DNA from: an uncultured Collinsella sp.
GTDB taxonomy: Bacteria > Actinomycetota > Coriobacteriia > Coriobacteriales > Coriobacteriaceae
Direction: 5' to 3'
Length of the DNA: 64,000 nt
NCBI GenBank assembly: GCA_902464035.1
Contig: CABQHT010000002.1
Coordinates: 1 to 64,000 of the forward strand
How positions within the stretch are numbered: position 1 is the stretch's first letter; every line of letters starts with the position of its first letter. The notes under the pieces were generated by a model. It ran no database searches, was not told where the DNA came from, and saw only the letters and a program-made list of their open reading frames with translations. Positions 8,055-15,627 of the stretch are shown here, in pieces. The position numbers and the translations under genes were made by a program.

Positions 8055-8936
8055 CTACACCTTCTCGGGGACGTACTTGCCCAAGAGGCCGGCAGGCTTG
8101 ACGAGCAGGACGATGATCAGAACACCAAAGACGATGGAGTTGGCAAGGCTCGTGGAAATGTAGGCCTGCGCCATCGCCTCGATGATGCCGATGAGAATGC
8201 CACCGACAAAGGCGCCGGGGATGGAGCCGATACCGCCAAAGACGGCGGCGTCGAAGGCCTTGATGCCAGGCATGGCACCCGTCGTGGGCTGCAGCACCGG
8301 CGAGTAGGAGCACAGGAGCACGCCGGCGATGGCGGCAAGGGCAGAGCCGATGGCAAACGTCATCGAGATGGTGCGGTTGACGTTGATGCCCATGAGCTGA
8401 GCGGCGGCCTTGTCCTCGGACACGGCGCGCATGGCTTTGCCCATCTTGGTCTTACCTGTAAAGAACATCAGGCCGGCCATGATAACCAGGCAGGCGACGA
8501 TGGTGACGAGCGACACGGCGCTCACGTTGAACTTGGCCAAGAACTCCGGCACCGGGAAGGTGACGAGCGAAGTGAAGTTCTTGGGCGTGGCGCCCCACAG
8601 AAGCTGCGCGGCATTCTGCAGGAAGTAGGACACGCCGATGGCCGTGATCAAAACGGCCAGCGGGCCTGCTTGGCGCAGCGGCTTATAGGCCAGACCCTCA
8701 ATGAGAACACCGAGAACCGTGCAGACCACGCAAGAGAGAATTACAGATGCCCAGCCCGGGAGGCCGAGATACGACGTGGCGCAGAACGAGACATAGGCAC
8801 CGACCATGATGACGTCGCCGTGAGCGAAGTTCAGCATCTTGGCGATACCGTAGACCATGGTGTAGCCCAACGCGATGATGGCGTAGACGCTGCCCATGGA
8901 CAGGCCGTTGACCAGGTATTGGATAAAGACCGTCAT
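8055..8936 (-). CDS. livH: LivH: branched-chain amino acid ABC transporter permease
   Basis: A 293-residue permease of the LivH type: FIQYLVNGLSMGSVYAIIAL at the start, then GYTMVYGIAKMLNFAHGDV. The second half carries AFDAAVFGGIGSIPGAFVGG, the EAA-like coupling loop. I place the start at ATG 8934-8936, which has AAAGGGGG nine bases upstream. Longer readings would add 31 residues encoded by the hairpin-rich intercistronic spacer and are rejected. It follows livJ in the operon after a 139-base spacer containing three hairpins. Confidence 0.92.
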   Translation of the reverse strand: MTVFIQYLVNGLSMGSVYAIIALGYTMVYGIAKMLNFAHGDVIMVGAYVSFCATSYLGLPGWASVILSCVVCTVLGVLIEGLAYKPLRQAGPLAVLITAIGVSYFLQNAAQLLWGATPKNFTSLVTFPVPEFLAKFNVSAVSLVTIVACLVIMAGLMFFTGKTKMGKAMRAVSEDKAAAQLMGINVNRTISMTFAIGSALAAIAGVLLCSYSPVLQPTTGAMPGIKAFDAAVFGGIGSIPGAFVGGILIGIIEAMAQAYISTSLANSIVFGVLIIVLLVKPAGLLGKYVPEKV

Positions 8937-8982
8937 GTTCCACATCCCCCTTTCGAATAGGTTTCCAGTTGATGTATGAAAC

Positions 8983-9002
8983 AGGGACGTTACACTGTCC
9001 CT
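8983..9002 (-). other. Small hairpin upstream of livH
   Basis: AGGGAC (8983-8988) pairs with GTCCCT (8997-9002) across an 8-base loop. It lies about 47 bases upstream of the livH start on the transcript side and is the second of the stem-loops separating the substrate-binding gene from the permease genes. Confidence 0.45.
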
Positions 9003-9012
9003 AGATACCAAG

Positions 9013-9044
9013 CAAGCAGGGAAGGCCAAAACCTCCCCTGCTTG
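9013..9044 (-). terminator. Intercistronic 13-bp hairpin between livJ and livH (no U-tract)
   Basis: CAAGCAGGGAAGG (9013-9025) pairs with CCTCCCCTGCTTG (9032-9044) with one wobble pair and a 6-base loop. It follows the livJ stop codon by 32 bases on the minus strand. Without a following T-run it is more likely an mRNA-stabilising or partial attenuation structure that keeps the binding protein more abundant than the permease, as known for periplasmic-binding-protein operons. Confidence 0.55.
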
Positions 9045-9075
9045 GGATCAAAACCGCTCTATGTAAGGCGGTCTA

Positions 9076-10263
9076 TTAGGCCTGTACGTACTTGCCATCG
9101 GTGATAACGTACGCCGTGGGGTCCTTCTGGACCTGACCCTTATCGTTCCAGGTGAGCTTGCCGGTCAGACCGTCAACGGTAATCTTGAGCATAGCCTTGG
9201 GCAGCTTCTCGGCGACCTCGGTCGGATCGGCGTCGACACCAAGACCGGCCTCCTTGAGGGCCTCAGCCACCGCGTGCACGCCATCGTAGGCGTCGGCGGC
9301 AAACTGGTCGGGGGTATCGCCGTACTTATCCTTGTAAGCGTTGACGAAGTCGGCATTCTTCTCGTCGTCGGCGGAGAACGGGGTCATAAGCAGCAGGCCC
9401 TCGGCAAGAGAAGTGTCGAAGCCCTCAACGCCCAGGATGCCGTCCATGCCGTCGCAGCCCATCATCTTGACGTCGTAGCCCATGTCCTTGGCGTTCTTGA
9501 GCAGGACGGACGCCGGCGTGTAGTAGATCGGCGCGAAGATCATGGTGGCGCCGGCCTGCTTGGCCTTGGTCAGCTGGTTGGTAAAGCTCGTGGCAGAGTC
9601 GTCCTTAAAGGTCTCCTCGTCAACAACCTCGAGCTTGGACTCAGCGGCCTGGGCCTTAAAGGAATCCGCGATGCCCGAAGAATAGGCGTCGCCGGAGTTA
9701 TAGAACAGCACGAACTTCTCGTCCGCATACTTCTGCGCCAGGAACTTGGCAGCGTTGACACCCTGGTTGGGGTCGGTGAAGCAAACCTGGAAGACGCAAT
9801 CCTTGCCGTCGGTGACGTCCTCGGAGGACGCGGACGGGGTGATCATGAATGTCTTGGGGTCGTTACCGCACTCGGCGGCAACGGCAACCGACGCACCCGT
9901 GGTGGTCGGACCGACGAGGGCCTGCATGCCCCAGTCGAGCAGGGTGTTGAAGGCGTTGACGGCCTTCTCGCCATCGGCCTGGTCATCCTCGGCCTTGCTG
10001 GCAAGCGGCAGCTCCTTGGTCGAGAAATCCTTGCAGCCAAGCTCGACACCCTGGGTAACGGACTTGCCGTAGGACGCGTTGGCGCCGGTCAGCGGGCCGA
10101 TGGTGCCGATCTTAAACGAAGCGTCGCCCGAAGCGGAACCGCTGTCGCCGCCGTTGGAGGAGCAGCCAGCTAGAATGGACATCGCCCCCAGACCTGCTGC
10201 GCTCGCGATAACGCTCCTGCGATTCATAACAGGGTTCAATGACTTACCGGTGAGGCTCGACAT
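9076..10263 (-). CDS. LivJ-type substrate-binding lipoprotein (copy 1)
   Basis: A 395-residue extracytoplasmic solute receptor of the LivJ/LivK class (Peripla_BP_6). The N terminus has an arginine pair (NRRSVIAS) and a lipobox LAGC near residue 34, so it is a lipoprotein, perhaps Tat-exported. The mature domain starts with FKIGTIGPLTG and contains VGPTTTGASVAVAAE and TPSASSEDVT, the typical amino-acid contact regions. ATG 10261-10263 has AGGAGA at the right distance. It is closely similar over its whole length to the upstream gene at 10535-11701, clearly a tandem duplication. It delivers substrate to LivHMGF, encoded immediately downstream. Confidence 0.9.
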   Translation of the reverse strand: MSSLTGKSLNPVMNRRSVIASAAGLGAMSILAGCSSNGGDSGSASGDASFKIGTIGPLTGANASYGKSVTQGVELGCKDFSTKELPLASKAEDDQADGEKAVNAFNTLLDWGMQALVGPTTTGASVAVAAECGNDPKTFMITPSASSEDVTDGKDCVFQVCFTDPNQGVNAAKFLAQKYADEKFVLFYNSGDAYSSGIADSFKAQAAESKLEVVDEETFKDDSATSFTNQLTKAKQAGATMIFAPIYYTPASVLLKNAKDMGYDVKMMGCDGMDGILGVEGFDTSLAEGLLLMTPFSADDEKNADFVNAYKDKYGDTPDQFAADAYDGVHAVAEALKEAGLGVDADPTEVAEKLPKAMLKITVDGLTGKLTWNDKGQVQKDPTAYVITDGKYVQA

Positions 10264-10284
10264 GCGGCTCTCCTCTCAAATCTC

Positions 10285-10305
10285 GTCGGGTTTTGGTTAC
10301 CCGAC
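10285..10305. promoter_or_regulatory. Perfect 7-bp inverted repeat in livJ copy 1 leader
   Basis: GTCGGGT (10285-10291) and ACCCGAC (10299-10305) flank a 7-base loop, 22 bases upstream of the start codon on the transcript side. It could be an operator or a leader hairpin. The surrounding gap to the upstream paralogue (10306-10534) is AT-rich, which fits an additional promoter between the two binding-protein genes. Confidence 0.4.
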
Positions 10306-10534
10306 AGGCCATCCTTCGCCGTGTTCGGCGTTCGCAAAATAGTAGACGCTTTAGTTGAGAAAAGTGGCGATTATTTCAACTTTTCTTTTACTTTGTCCAT
10401 TTATCCATAAATATGCGTATCCCTGTCTGTTTATGCAGTTTAGCCACTTTATTGTGTGAAAGTAATGTTTCCATTCCGTTACAAGCGTCCTTACCCTGAA
10501 TAAAACGACCCCACCGGTCTCGTTGTATACGCAC

Positions 10535-11701
10535 TTAGGCGGCGATGTACTTGCCGTCCTGAATCACATAGGCCGTAGCAGGCTTTTCGACTTGGCCCTC
10601 GTCGTTCCACGTGAGCTCGCCGGTCAGGCCATCGATCTTGATCTTGCGCATGGCCTTGGCAAGGTCGCCGGCAATGTCGGCGCCGTCGGCCGTAATATCG
10701 ATGCCCGCCTTGTCGATGGCCTCGACGATGGCGTGGACGCAATCGTAGGCGTCGGCGGCAAACTGGTTGGGCGTCTCGTCGTAGGCGTCCTTATATGCCT
10801 TGACGAAGTCGGCGTTCTTCTCGTCGTCGGCGGAGAACGGGGTCATGAGCAGCACGCCCTCGGCAAGAGAGGTGTCGAAGCCCTCAACGGAGAGCAGACC
10901 GTCCATGCCGTCGGTACCCATGAGGGTCATGTCGTATCCCATGTCCTTGGCGTTCTTGAGCAGAACGGACGCCGGCGTGTAGTAGATCGGCGCAAAGATG
11001 AGCGTGGCGCCGGCCTCCTTGGCCTTGGTGAGCTGGTTGGTAAAGCTCGTGGAGGAGTCGTCCTTAAAGGTCTCGGTATCGACGATGTCGAGCTTGGATG
11101 CCTTGGCCTGCTCGGCAAAGGCGTCGGCAACGCCCGAGCTGTACGTATCGCCGGAGTTGTAGAACAGGGCAATCTTGGCATCCGCGTACTTCTCGGCCAA
11201 GAACTTCGCGGCGCTGGCGCCCATGGTGGGGTCGGTAAAGCAAACCTGGAAAACCGTGGTCTTGTCCTTGGTGACGTCGAGGGACGAAGCAGAGGGCGTG
11301 ACCATGAGCATATCGTCGGCGATCTCGCCCGAGACAGCGACGGCGGCACCAGTCGTGACGGGGCCGACGAGCGCCTGCATGCCCCAGTCGCACAGGGTAT
11401 TGAAGGCGTTGATAGCCTTCTCGCCGTCGGCGACGTCATCCTCGGACTTAAGCGAGAGTTTGAGGTCCTTGGTCGAAAAATCCTTGGCGGCAAGCTTGGC
11501 ACCCTTCTCGGCCGAAACGCCATAGGTTGCCGCGGCGCCGGTCAGAGGGCCGATGACACCGATCTTGAAGGTCTTGCCGTCATCGGCGGAGCCGCCGTCC
11601 GAGCCACCCGACGAGCAACCAGCGAGTGCTGCGGTGCTGCCGAGCGCCGCAGCGCCGGCGAGAAAGTTCCTACGGCTGAGCGTGATGTTGATGTTGAACA
11701 T
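10535..11701 (-). CDS. LivJ-type substrate-binding lipoprotein (copy 2), Tat signal
   Basis: A 388-residue paralogue of the downstream gene and first gene of the liv operon. The N terminus reads SRRNFLAGAAALG then ALAGC, an almost textbook twin-arginine signal followed by a lipobox. It should be exported folded and lipid-anchored. The mature protein begins with FKIGVIGPLTG and shares long blocks with copy 1, such as QVCFTDP, FYNSGD, YYTPASVLLKNAKDMGYD and LLMTPFSADDEKNADF. ATG 11699-11701 has AGGGGGG upstream; an in-frame start 18 codons further up adds atypical arginine-rich residues. The duplicates probably differ in ligand range (inference), since contact-region residues vary between them. 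Confidence 0.9.
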   Translation of the reverse strand: MFNINITLSRRNFLAGAAALGSTAALAGCSSGGSDGGSADDGKTFKIGVIGPLTGAAATYGVSAEKGAKLAAKDFSTKDLKLSLKSEDDVADGEKAINAFNTLCDWGMQALVGPVTTGAAVAVSGEIADDMLMVTPSASSLDVTKDKTTVFQVCFTDPTMGASAAKFLAEKYADAKIALFYNSGDTYSSGVADAFAEQAKASKLDIVDTETFKDDSSTSFTNQLTKAKEAGATLIFAPIYYTPASVLLKNAKDMGYDMTLMGTDGMDGLLSVEGFDTSLAEGVLLMTPFSADDEKNADFVKAYKDAYDETPNQFAADAYDCVHAIVEAIDKAGIDITADGADIAGDLAKAMRKIKIDGLTGELTWNDEGQVEKPATAYVIQDGKYIAA

Positions 11702-11953
11702 GGTGTCCCCCCTTTTTCGCTGGCCGCGGTGCGGCCGTCTTGCGGTACAGGGCAAACCTTATGGCGCAAACGTTGACAGTTTGTTACGGAGTTCCGTTTG
11801 TAGCGAGCATGTTTCCAATGTTTCCGCAGCGTTTCGGGGGTGCCGTTTTGTGCGACTCCTGTTGCCTGGCGAGCACGCGCCCTCGGTTCACGCTAGAATG
11901 CACTCAACCTTTAAGCGGTTAATCCATCCATAAGATGCACGAAGGAGCTATCT
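11702..11953. promoter_or_regulatory. Divergent control region between liv operon and hom
   Basis: This 252-base gap carries both promoters for diverging genes. A good -10 candidate for the plus-strand hom gene is TAGAAT at 11894-11899, but no convincing -35 lies at the normal distance. A TTGACA at 11773-11778 has no clear -10 partner. ACGGA and TCCGT arms at 11786-11797 form a small palindrome. I see no T-box or other leader RNA. Confidence 0.4.
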
Positions 11954-13297
11954 ATGAGCGAACCCCTGCGCACCGTGAACGTCGGCCTCATCGGTCTGGG
12001 AACCGTCGGCGGCGGCGTGGCCCGCCTGATTAAGAGCCACCACGATGAGTACCTGGCCGCCTACGGCATCGACCTTAAGCTGACCCGCGCCTGCGCGCTT
12101 GCCTGGGAGCAGGCCGAAGCAGCCGGTATTGAGCGCGAGGCCTTTACGAGTGACTGGCATGACGTTGTCACCGACCCAGCCGTCGATATCGTCGTCGAGC
12201 TCATCGGGGGCGAGCACCCCGCGACCGAGATCTTCACCACCGCCTTCGAGAACGGCAAGCACGTCGTCTCTGCCAACAAAGCCCTGCTGGGCCGTCACGT
12301 CGAGACGCTCGCCGAGAAGGCGCGCGCGTGCGGTGTGCAGATTAAGTGCGAGGCCAGCTGCGGCGGCGGCATCCCCATCGTGAGCACGCTCGAGCACGAC
12401 CTGGTGGGCAACAAAATCCTGACCATCGCCGGCATCCTCAACGGCACCACCAACTACATCCTGTCGCGCATGGACGCCGAGGGCGCCGATTACGCTGACG
12501 TGCTTGCCGACGCGCAGGCCAAGGGCTATGCCGAGGCCGACCCGTCCGCAGACGTCGACGGCTTCGATGCCGCCAGCAAGACGGCAATCCTCGCTTCCAT
12601 CGGCTTTGGCACCCGCGTGACCACCGACGATGTCTACCAGCAGGGTATCCGTACCATCGGCGCCGAGGACATCGCCCAGGCCCGTGAGCTCGGCTACACC
12701 ATCAAGCTGCTGGGCATCGCCCGCAACACCGACGCCGGCGTCGACGTTCGCGTGCACCCCACGCTCATCCCGGCAGACCACATGCTCGCCAAGGTCAACG
12801 GCGCCATGAACGCCGTCTACGTGGTGGGCGACGCCGTGGGCGAGACCATGTTCTACGGCGCGGGCGCAGGCTCCTTCCCCACCGCGAGTGCCGTCGTGGG
12901 CGATATCCTGTCGCTCTCCGAGCAGATCAGCCGCGGCGTGGCTCCGCTGCCCGAGATTGAGCCCTATGGCCACAACCTCACCTTTAAGCCCATGGACGAG
13001 CTCCAGACCAAGTACTATGTGCGCCTGAAAGTCGCCGACCGCGTGGGCGCCCTGTCCGAGACGGTCGACATCTTTGCCAAGCACAACATCTCGATCTCGC
13101 TCATCAACCAGGTCGAGGACGGCAAATCGGGCGTCAGCGATGCCTGCTCGGTCATCTTCCTGACGCACCGCGCGCTCGAGAAGGACGTCCAGGCTGCCGC
13201 CGCCGAGCTTGCAGGCGTCGACTGCGTGGCCGAGGTTGCAAACGTCCTGCGCATTGAGGACGTCGAGGCCTGGACCGAAGGCGTTATGGCCAACTAG
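11954..13297 (+). CDS. hom: Homoserine dehydrogenase
   Basis: A 447-residue NAD(P)-dependent enzyme reducing aspartate semialdehyde to homoserine, the branch to threonine and methionine. The N-terminal Rossmann motif GLIGLGTVGGGV is at residues 11-22. The catalytic region reads ANKALLGRH, then EASCGGGIPI, then GILNGTTNYILSRM, and the family signature follows (EADPSADVDGFDAASK). Residues 355 onward form a C-terminal ACT domain (KYYVRLKVADRVGALSE), so feedback regulation by an amino acid is expected. The RBS is GAAGGAG. An intrinsic terminator follows at 13332. Confidence 0.95.
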   Translation: MSEPLRTVNVGLIGLGTVGGGVARLIKSHHDEYLAAYGIDLKLTRACALAWEQAEAAGIEREAFTSDWHDVVTDPAVDIVVELIGGEHPATEIFTTAFENGKHVVSANKALLGRHVETLAEKARACGVQIKCEASCGGGIPIVSTLEHDLVGNKILTIAGILNGTTNYILSRMDAEGADYADVLADAQAKGYAEADPSADVDGFDAASKTAILASIGFGTRVTTDDVYQQGIRTIGAEDIAQARELGYTIKLLGIARNTDAGVDVRVHPTLIPADHMLAKVNGAMNAVYVVGDAVGETMFYGAGAGSFPTASAVVGDILSLSEQISRGVAPLPEIEPYGHNLTFKPMDELQTKYYVRLKVADRVGALSETVDIFAKHNISISLINQVEDGKSGVSDACSVIFLTHRALEKDVQAAAAELAGVDCVAEVANVLRIEDVEAWTEGVMAN

Positions 13298-13331
13298 TTC
13301 GGTCTTCGGTATACGACACGTATGCCTGCGG

Positions 13332-13364
13332 GGCTCCCGTCCGGTCTGGACGGGAGCCTTTTTG
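13332..13364 (+). terminator. Intrinsic terminator after hom
   Basis: GGCTCCCGTCC (13332-13342) pairs perfectly with GGACGGGAGCC (13348-13358) over a 5-base loop, followed by TTTTTGTTTG. This is a textbook rho-independent terminator. Confidence 0.93.
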
Positions 13365-13519
13365 TTTGTTCTCGGGGCACATTGGCGTGGCTTACGTTTG
13401 AACAACTCGACCGCTCATTGACAACCGGGGGTACCGTTCACCGATAAGCGAACGTGCTCGTTTTTGACCGCCACTATGCTGTGCTCCGTATGTCCACACC
13501 CCCGAAGAATGGAGGCACC

Positions 13520-14269
13520 ATGTTGCTCGAGGGTAAGAAAGCAATCATCACCGGAGGCACGCGCGGTATCGGCTACGCCATCGCCTGCCGCTTTATCGAG
13601 GAGGGCGCTGCCGTCACCGTCTTTGGCTCTCGCCAGGAGACCGCCGACGCCGCCGTTGAGAAGCTGACCGCAGCCTATCCCGAGGCCAAGATCTGGGGCC
13701 GTTCCTGCGACCTCACCTCACTCGAGGCCGTGACTGAGGCCTTTACGCAGACTGCAGCCGACATGGGCGGCTTGGACACGGTCGTCAACAACGCTGGCAT
13801 CTCCCAGAGCACCCCGCTGCTCAACTACACCGCCGAGGAGTTCGCCAAGGTTATGAACCTCAACGTGACCGCCGTCTTTAACGGCCACCACGCCGCTGCC
13901 AAGATCATGACCGAGGCCGGTCACGGCGGTACCATCACCACCACGACCTCGATGGTCGCCAAGTATGGTCAGCCCTCCGGCGTCGGCTATCCCACGTCCA
14001 AGTTTGCCGTCAACGGCATGGTCCAGTCGCTCTCGCGCGAGCTCGCCCCCAAGGGCATTCGCGTCAACGCCGTCGCACCCGGCGTGACCAGGACCGACAT
14101 GGTTGCCGCCCTGCCCGACGAGGTCATCAAGCCGCTCGTCGCCACCATCCCGCTCGGCCGCATGGGCGAGCCCGAGGATGTCGCCAACGCCTTCGTCTAC
14201 CTGGCGAGCGACATGTCCTCCTACGTTACCGGCGCCGTACTCCCCGTCGACGGAGCCGCCCGCTCCTAA
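13520..14269 (+). CDS. Short-chain dehydrogenase resembling BaiA 3-alpha-hydroxysteroid dehydrogenase
   Basis: A 249-residue classical SDR. The coenzyme motif TGGTRGIG is at residues 12-19, NNAG is near 90, and the catalytic Ser, Tyr and Lys occur in TTTSMVAKYG and GYPTSKFAV. Several blocks recall BaiA from bile-acid 7-dehydroxylating clostridia as I remember it: VFNGHHAA after the NNAG region, SGVGYPTSK, RVNAVAPGVTRTDM, and GRMGEPEDVANAFVYLASD. FabG-like or sugar dehydrogenases share some of these, so substrate is not proven. ATG 13520 is set by GGAGG; an upstream in-frame start lies in the leader. It is a single gene, after the hom terminator. Confidence 0.72.
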   Translation: MLLEGKKAIITGGTRGIGYAIACRFIEEGAAVTVFGSRQETADAAVEKLTAAYPEAKIWGRSCDLTSLEAVTEAFTQTAADMGGLDTVVNNAGISQSTPLLNYTAEEFAKVMNLNVTAVFNGHHAAAKIMTEAGHGGTITTTTSMVAKYGQPSGVGYPTSKFAVNGMVQSLSRELAPKGIRVNAVAPGVTRTDMVAALPDEVIKPLVATIPLGRMGEPEDVANAFVYLASDMSSYVTGAVLPVDGAARS

Positions 14270-14299
14270 GGGGCGCAGGCCTCGACTTTGCACCTCAAC

Positions 14300-14490
14300 A
14301 GAGTCTTACGCAAAAGGCGCGCTGTCCGCATCATCTGCGGGCAGCGCGCCTTCTTCTATTTGAATGGGAAAATGCGTCCCAGAATTTCAGCTCAAAGTGG
14401 TCCCCAGTTTCCCAAAGGCCTTCATGGGGAAAATGCGTCCCGTTTTGAGCCCTCAGACTGGGATGGGGATGCAGTTTCCCAATGGGGCTA
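14300..14490. repeat. Structured dispersed repeat, copy 1 (left border of accessory block)
   Basis: This intergenic element starts with a 15-bp hairpin: arms 14316-14330 and 14336-14350, loop TCATC, flanked by AAAA and TTCTTCT like a bidirectional terminator. It continues with alternately oriented short units built on GGAAA...TCCC (for example GGGAAAATGCGTCCC). A second copy with the same order lies at 21081-21300. Between the copies, one hairpin base pair changes from C-G to T-A on both arms, so the RNA or DNA structure itself is conserved. The rest of 14270-14671 holds no gene I can support; it must contain the promoter of the FHA/SPFH/TIR operon, but no clear -35/-10 pair is visible. Confidence 0.7.
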
Positions 14491-14671
14491 GTCGTGCCAT
14501 CCCAATCAAAACACGACCGCATCACGCCTCTAAGATAACCAACTCTCATATTGGAGCAAACGCATCAGGCGGCGCAACCGCTCACCGACATACAATTTGT
14601 TGCACAGTAAAATCGGCTACTGGCACCCTTATCCTTTGTTTAACGAATAAGTTCAAGGGAGGGAGAGCATC

Positions 14672-15265
14672 ATGCCAAGTAGGCAAACGCCGCTCGAGGT
14701 CATGTTCTCCCTGTTCAAGACCTCATTTGCCTTGAGCCATCGCGCGCTTGCAGAACTGTTACTATCCGATCGGCCATTAACAAACGGACGACCCACCGCC
14801 CAAATGGCGCAAGACACCAGCTGGCTTTCGCGCACAATCGTGCACTCGCAGCCAGGCTCCTTAGAAGATCGCTACTTTGCCGACTGGTCATGTGCATCAA
14901 ATCGGATCCTGCACAAGCTATGGGAAAAAGGTTATTCGAACGCCGACATCTATACCGCGATTGCATCAGCGACTGGTGCGATAGTTCAAACGCTCAGCGC
15001 CTATGGGCGCGATGGACTCCTTTACCGAAATGCCGCCTCGCGCCTCGTCGGCTGCCAGTCAGACGAAGACGACAGAGCCCTCATTTCGATCGCGCTTGTG
15101 GTTTCGACCGCCTGTTGGTGCGATCCGGCTCGTTCCATCACGTACATCATTGACCACATCAAACGTGCAGGGAACGTTCGATCGTTTACCCCCCCCCTCA
15201 AGCGTTTCTTCCAGTCCATGCGATTTGAAACAAACCGGCACCGCACATGCGCTCGGCCTAATTAG
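14672..15265 (+). CDS. N-terminal part of frameshifted FHA protein (novel domain)
   Basis: The frame opens at ATG 14672 after a strong GGGAGGGAG and encodes 197 residues. Up to about residue 172 it reads as a mostly helical, soluble, unfamiliar domain (FALSHRALAELLL, ILHKLWEKGYSNADIYTAIASA, ISIALVVSTACWCDPARSITYIIDHIKRAG). After the C9 run at 15189-15197 the frame turns to basic nonsense and stops at 15265. The neighbouring frame continues with a complete FHA domain. Removing one C joins both into a protein of about 311 residues. I therefore treat this as the front half of one gene interrupted by slippage, either real phase variation, a mutation or a read error. First gene of a five-gene operon. 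Confidence 0.7.
   Translation: MPSRQTPLEVMFSLFKTSFALSHRALAELLLSDRPLTNGRPTAQMAQDTSWLSRTIVHSQPGSLEDRYFADWSCASNRILHKLWEKGYSNADIYTAIASATGAIVQTLSAYGRDGLLYRNAASRLVGCQSDEDDRALISIALVVSTACWCDPARSITYIIDHIKRAGNVRSFTPPLKRFFQSMRFETNRHRTCARPN
15189..15197 (+). repeat. C9 homopolymer tract at the frameshift junction
   Basis: Nine consecutive C residues lie exactly where the coding frame passes from the N-terminal domain to the FHA domain. Nine leaves the FHA domain out of frame; eight would restore it. Poly-C tracts of this length are typical sites of slipped-strand mispairing. Confidence 0.85.
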
Positions 15266-15608
15266 GATCGACAACGAACTCGTCGTCGGTGGTCCCTATG
15301 CCATTGAACCATCGGCAATAGGCTCCATCATTGGAGCGCTCGCACTCGAGGATGGAGCTGTCACCGATGTTGGACCAGATGCCTCTGCCAGACATCTCCG
15401 CATCTTCACCGAGAGCAACGTTTGGTACGCACAAGACCTCGGTTCGGCCAACGGGACATATCTAGTCGAAGCGTCCAACGGAAAGAAACTCGATATCAGC
15501 TCCGGCGCACCCGTCCAGCTACACCCCGGTGACATCCTGTGTCTGGGTCGCAGCACTACTTTTGCCGTTGTAGCTACGACGGCTGTCTTAGCAAATCAGC
15601 ATTACTAA
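15195..15608 (+). CDS. FHA domain, C-terminal part of the frameshifted gene
   Basis: In the frame following the C9 tract lies a forkhead-associated phosphothreonine-binding domain: a first strand (GLIRIDNELVVGG), the SARHLRI element matching the SxxH motif, then LGSANGTYL matching the conserved NGT turn, and LHPGDILCLG near the end. FHA domains bind phosphothreonine peptides, so a Ser/Thr kinase elsewhere in the genome is a plausible partner. No convincing separate start or RBS precedes it, which supports its being the rear half of the 14672 gene. The stop is at 15606-15608, 19 bases before the SPFH gene. Confidence 0.7.
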   Translation, partial: PSSVSSSPCDLKQTGTAHALGLIRIDNELVVGGPYAIEPSAIGSIIGALALEDGAVTDVGPDASARHLRIFTESNVWYAQDLGSANGTYLVEASNGKKLDISSGAPVQLHPGDILCLGRSTTFAVVATTAVLANQHY

Positions 15609-15627
15609 CCGTGGAAACAAGGTGACT

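Noticed and set aside
5564..8960. Long plus-strand open frames across livF-livM (483 and 758 codons)
   Set aside because: Shadows of the minus-strand liv genes; histidine- and aspartate-rich text without family features and no ribosome binding site.
11948..13405. 485-codon minus-strand frame over hom
   Set aside because: Antisense of homoserine dehydrogenase with biased composition; the plus-strand gene is unambiguous.
15003..15194. Front part of the FHA-frame reading as a separate gene start
   Set aside because: Before the C9 tract this frame is only the shadow of the N-terminal domain frame; true coding in it begins after the tract.
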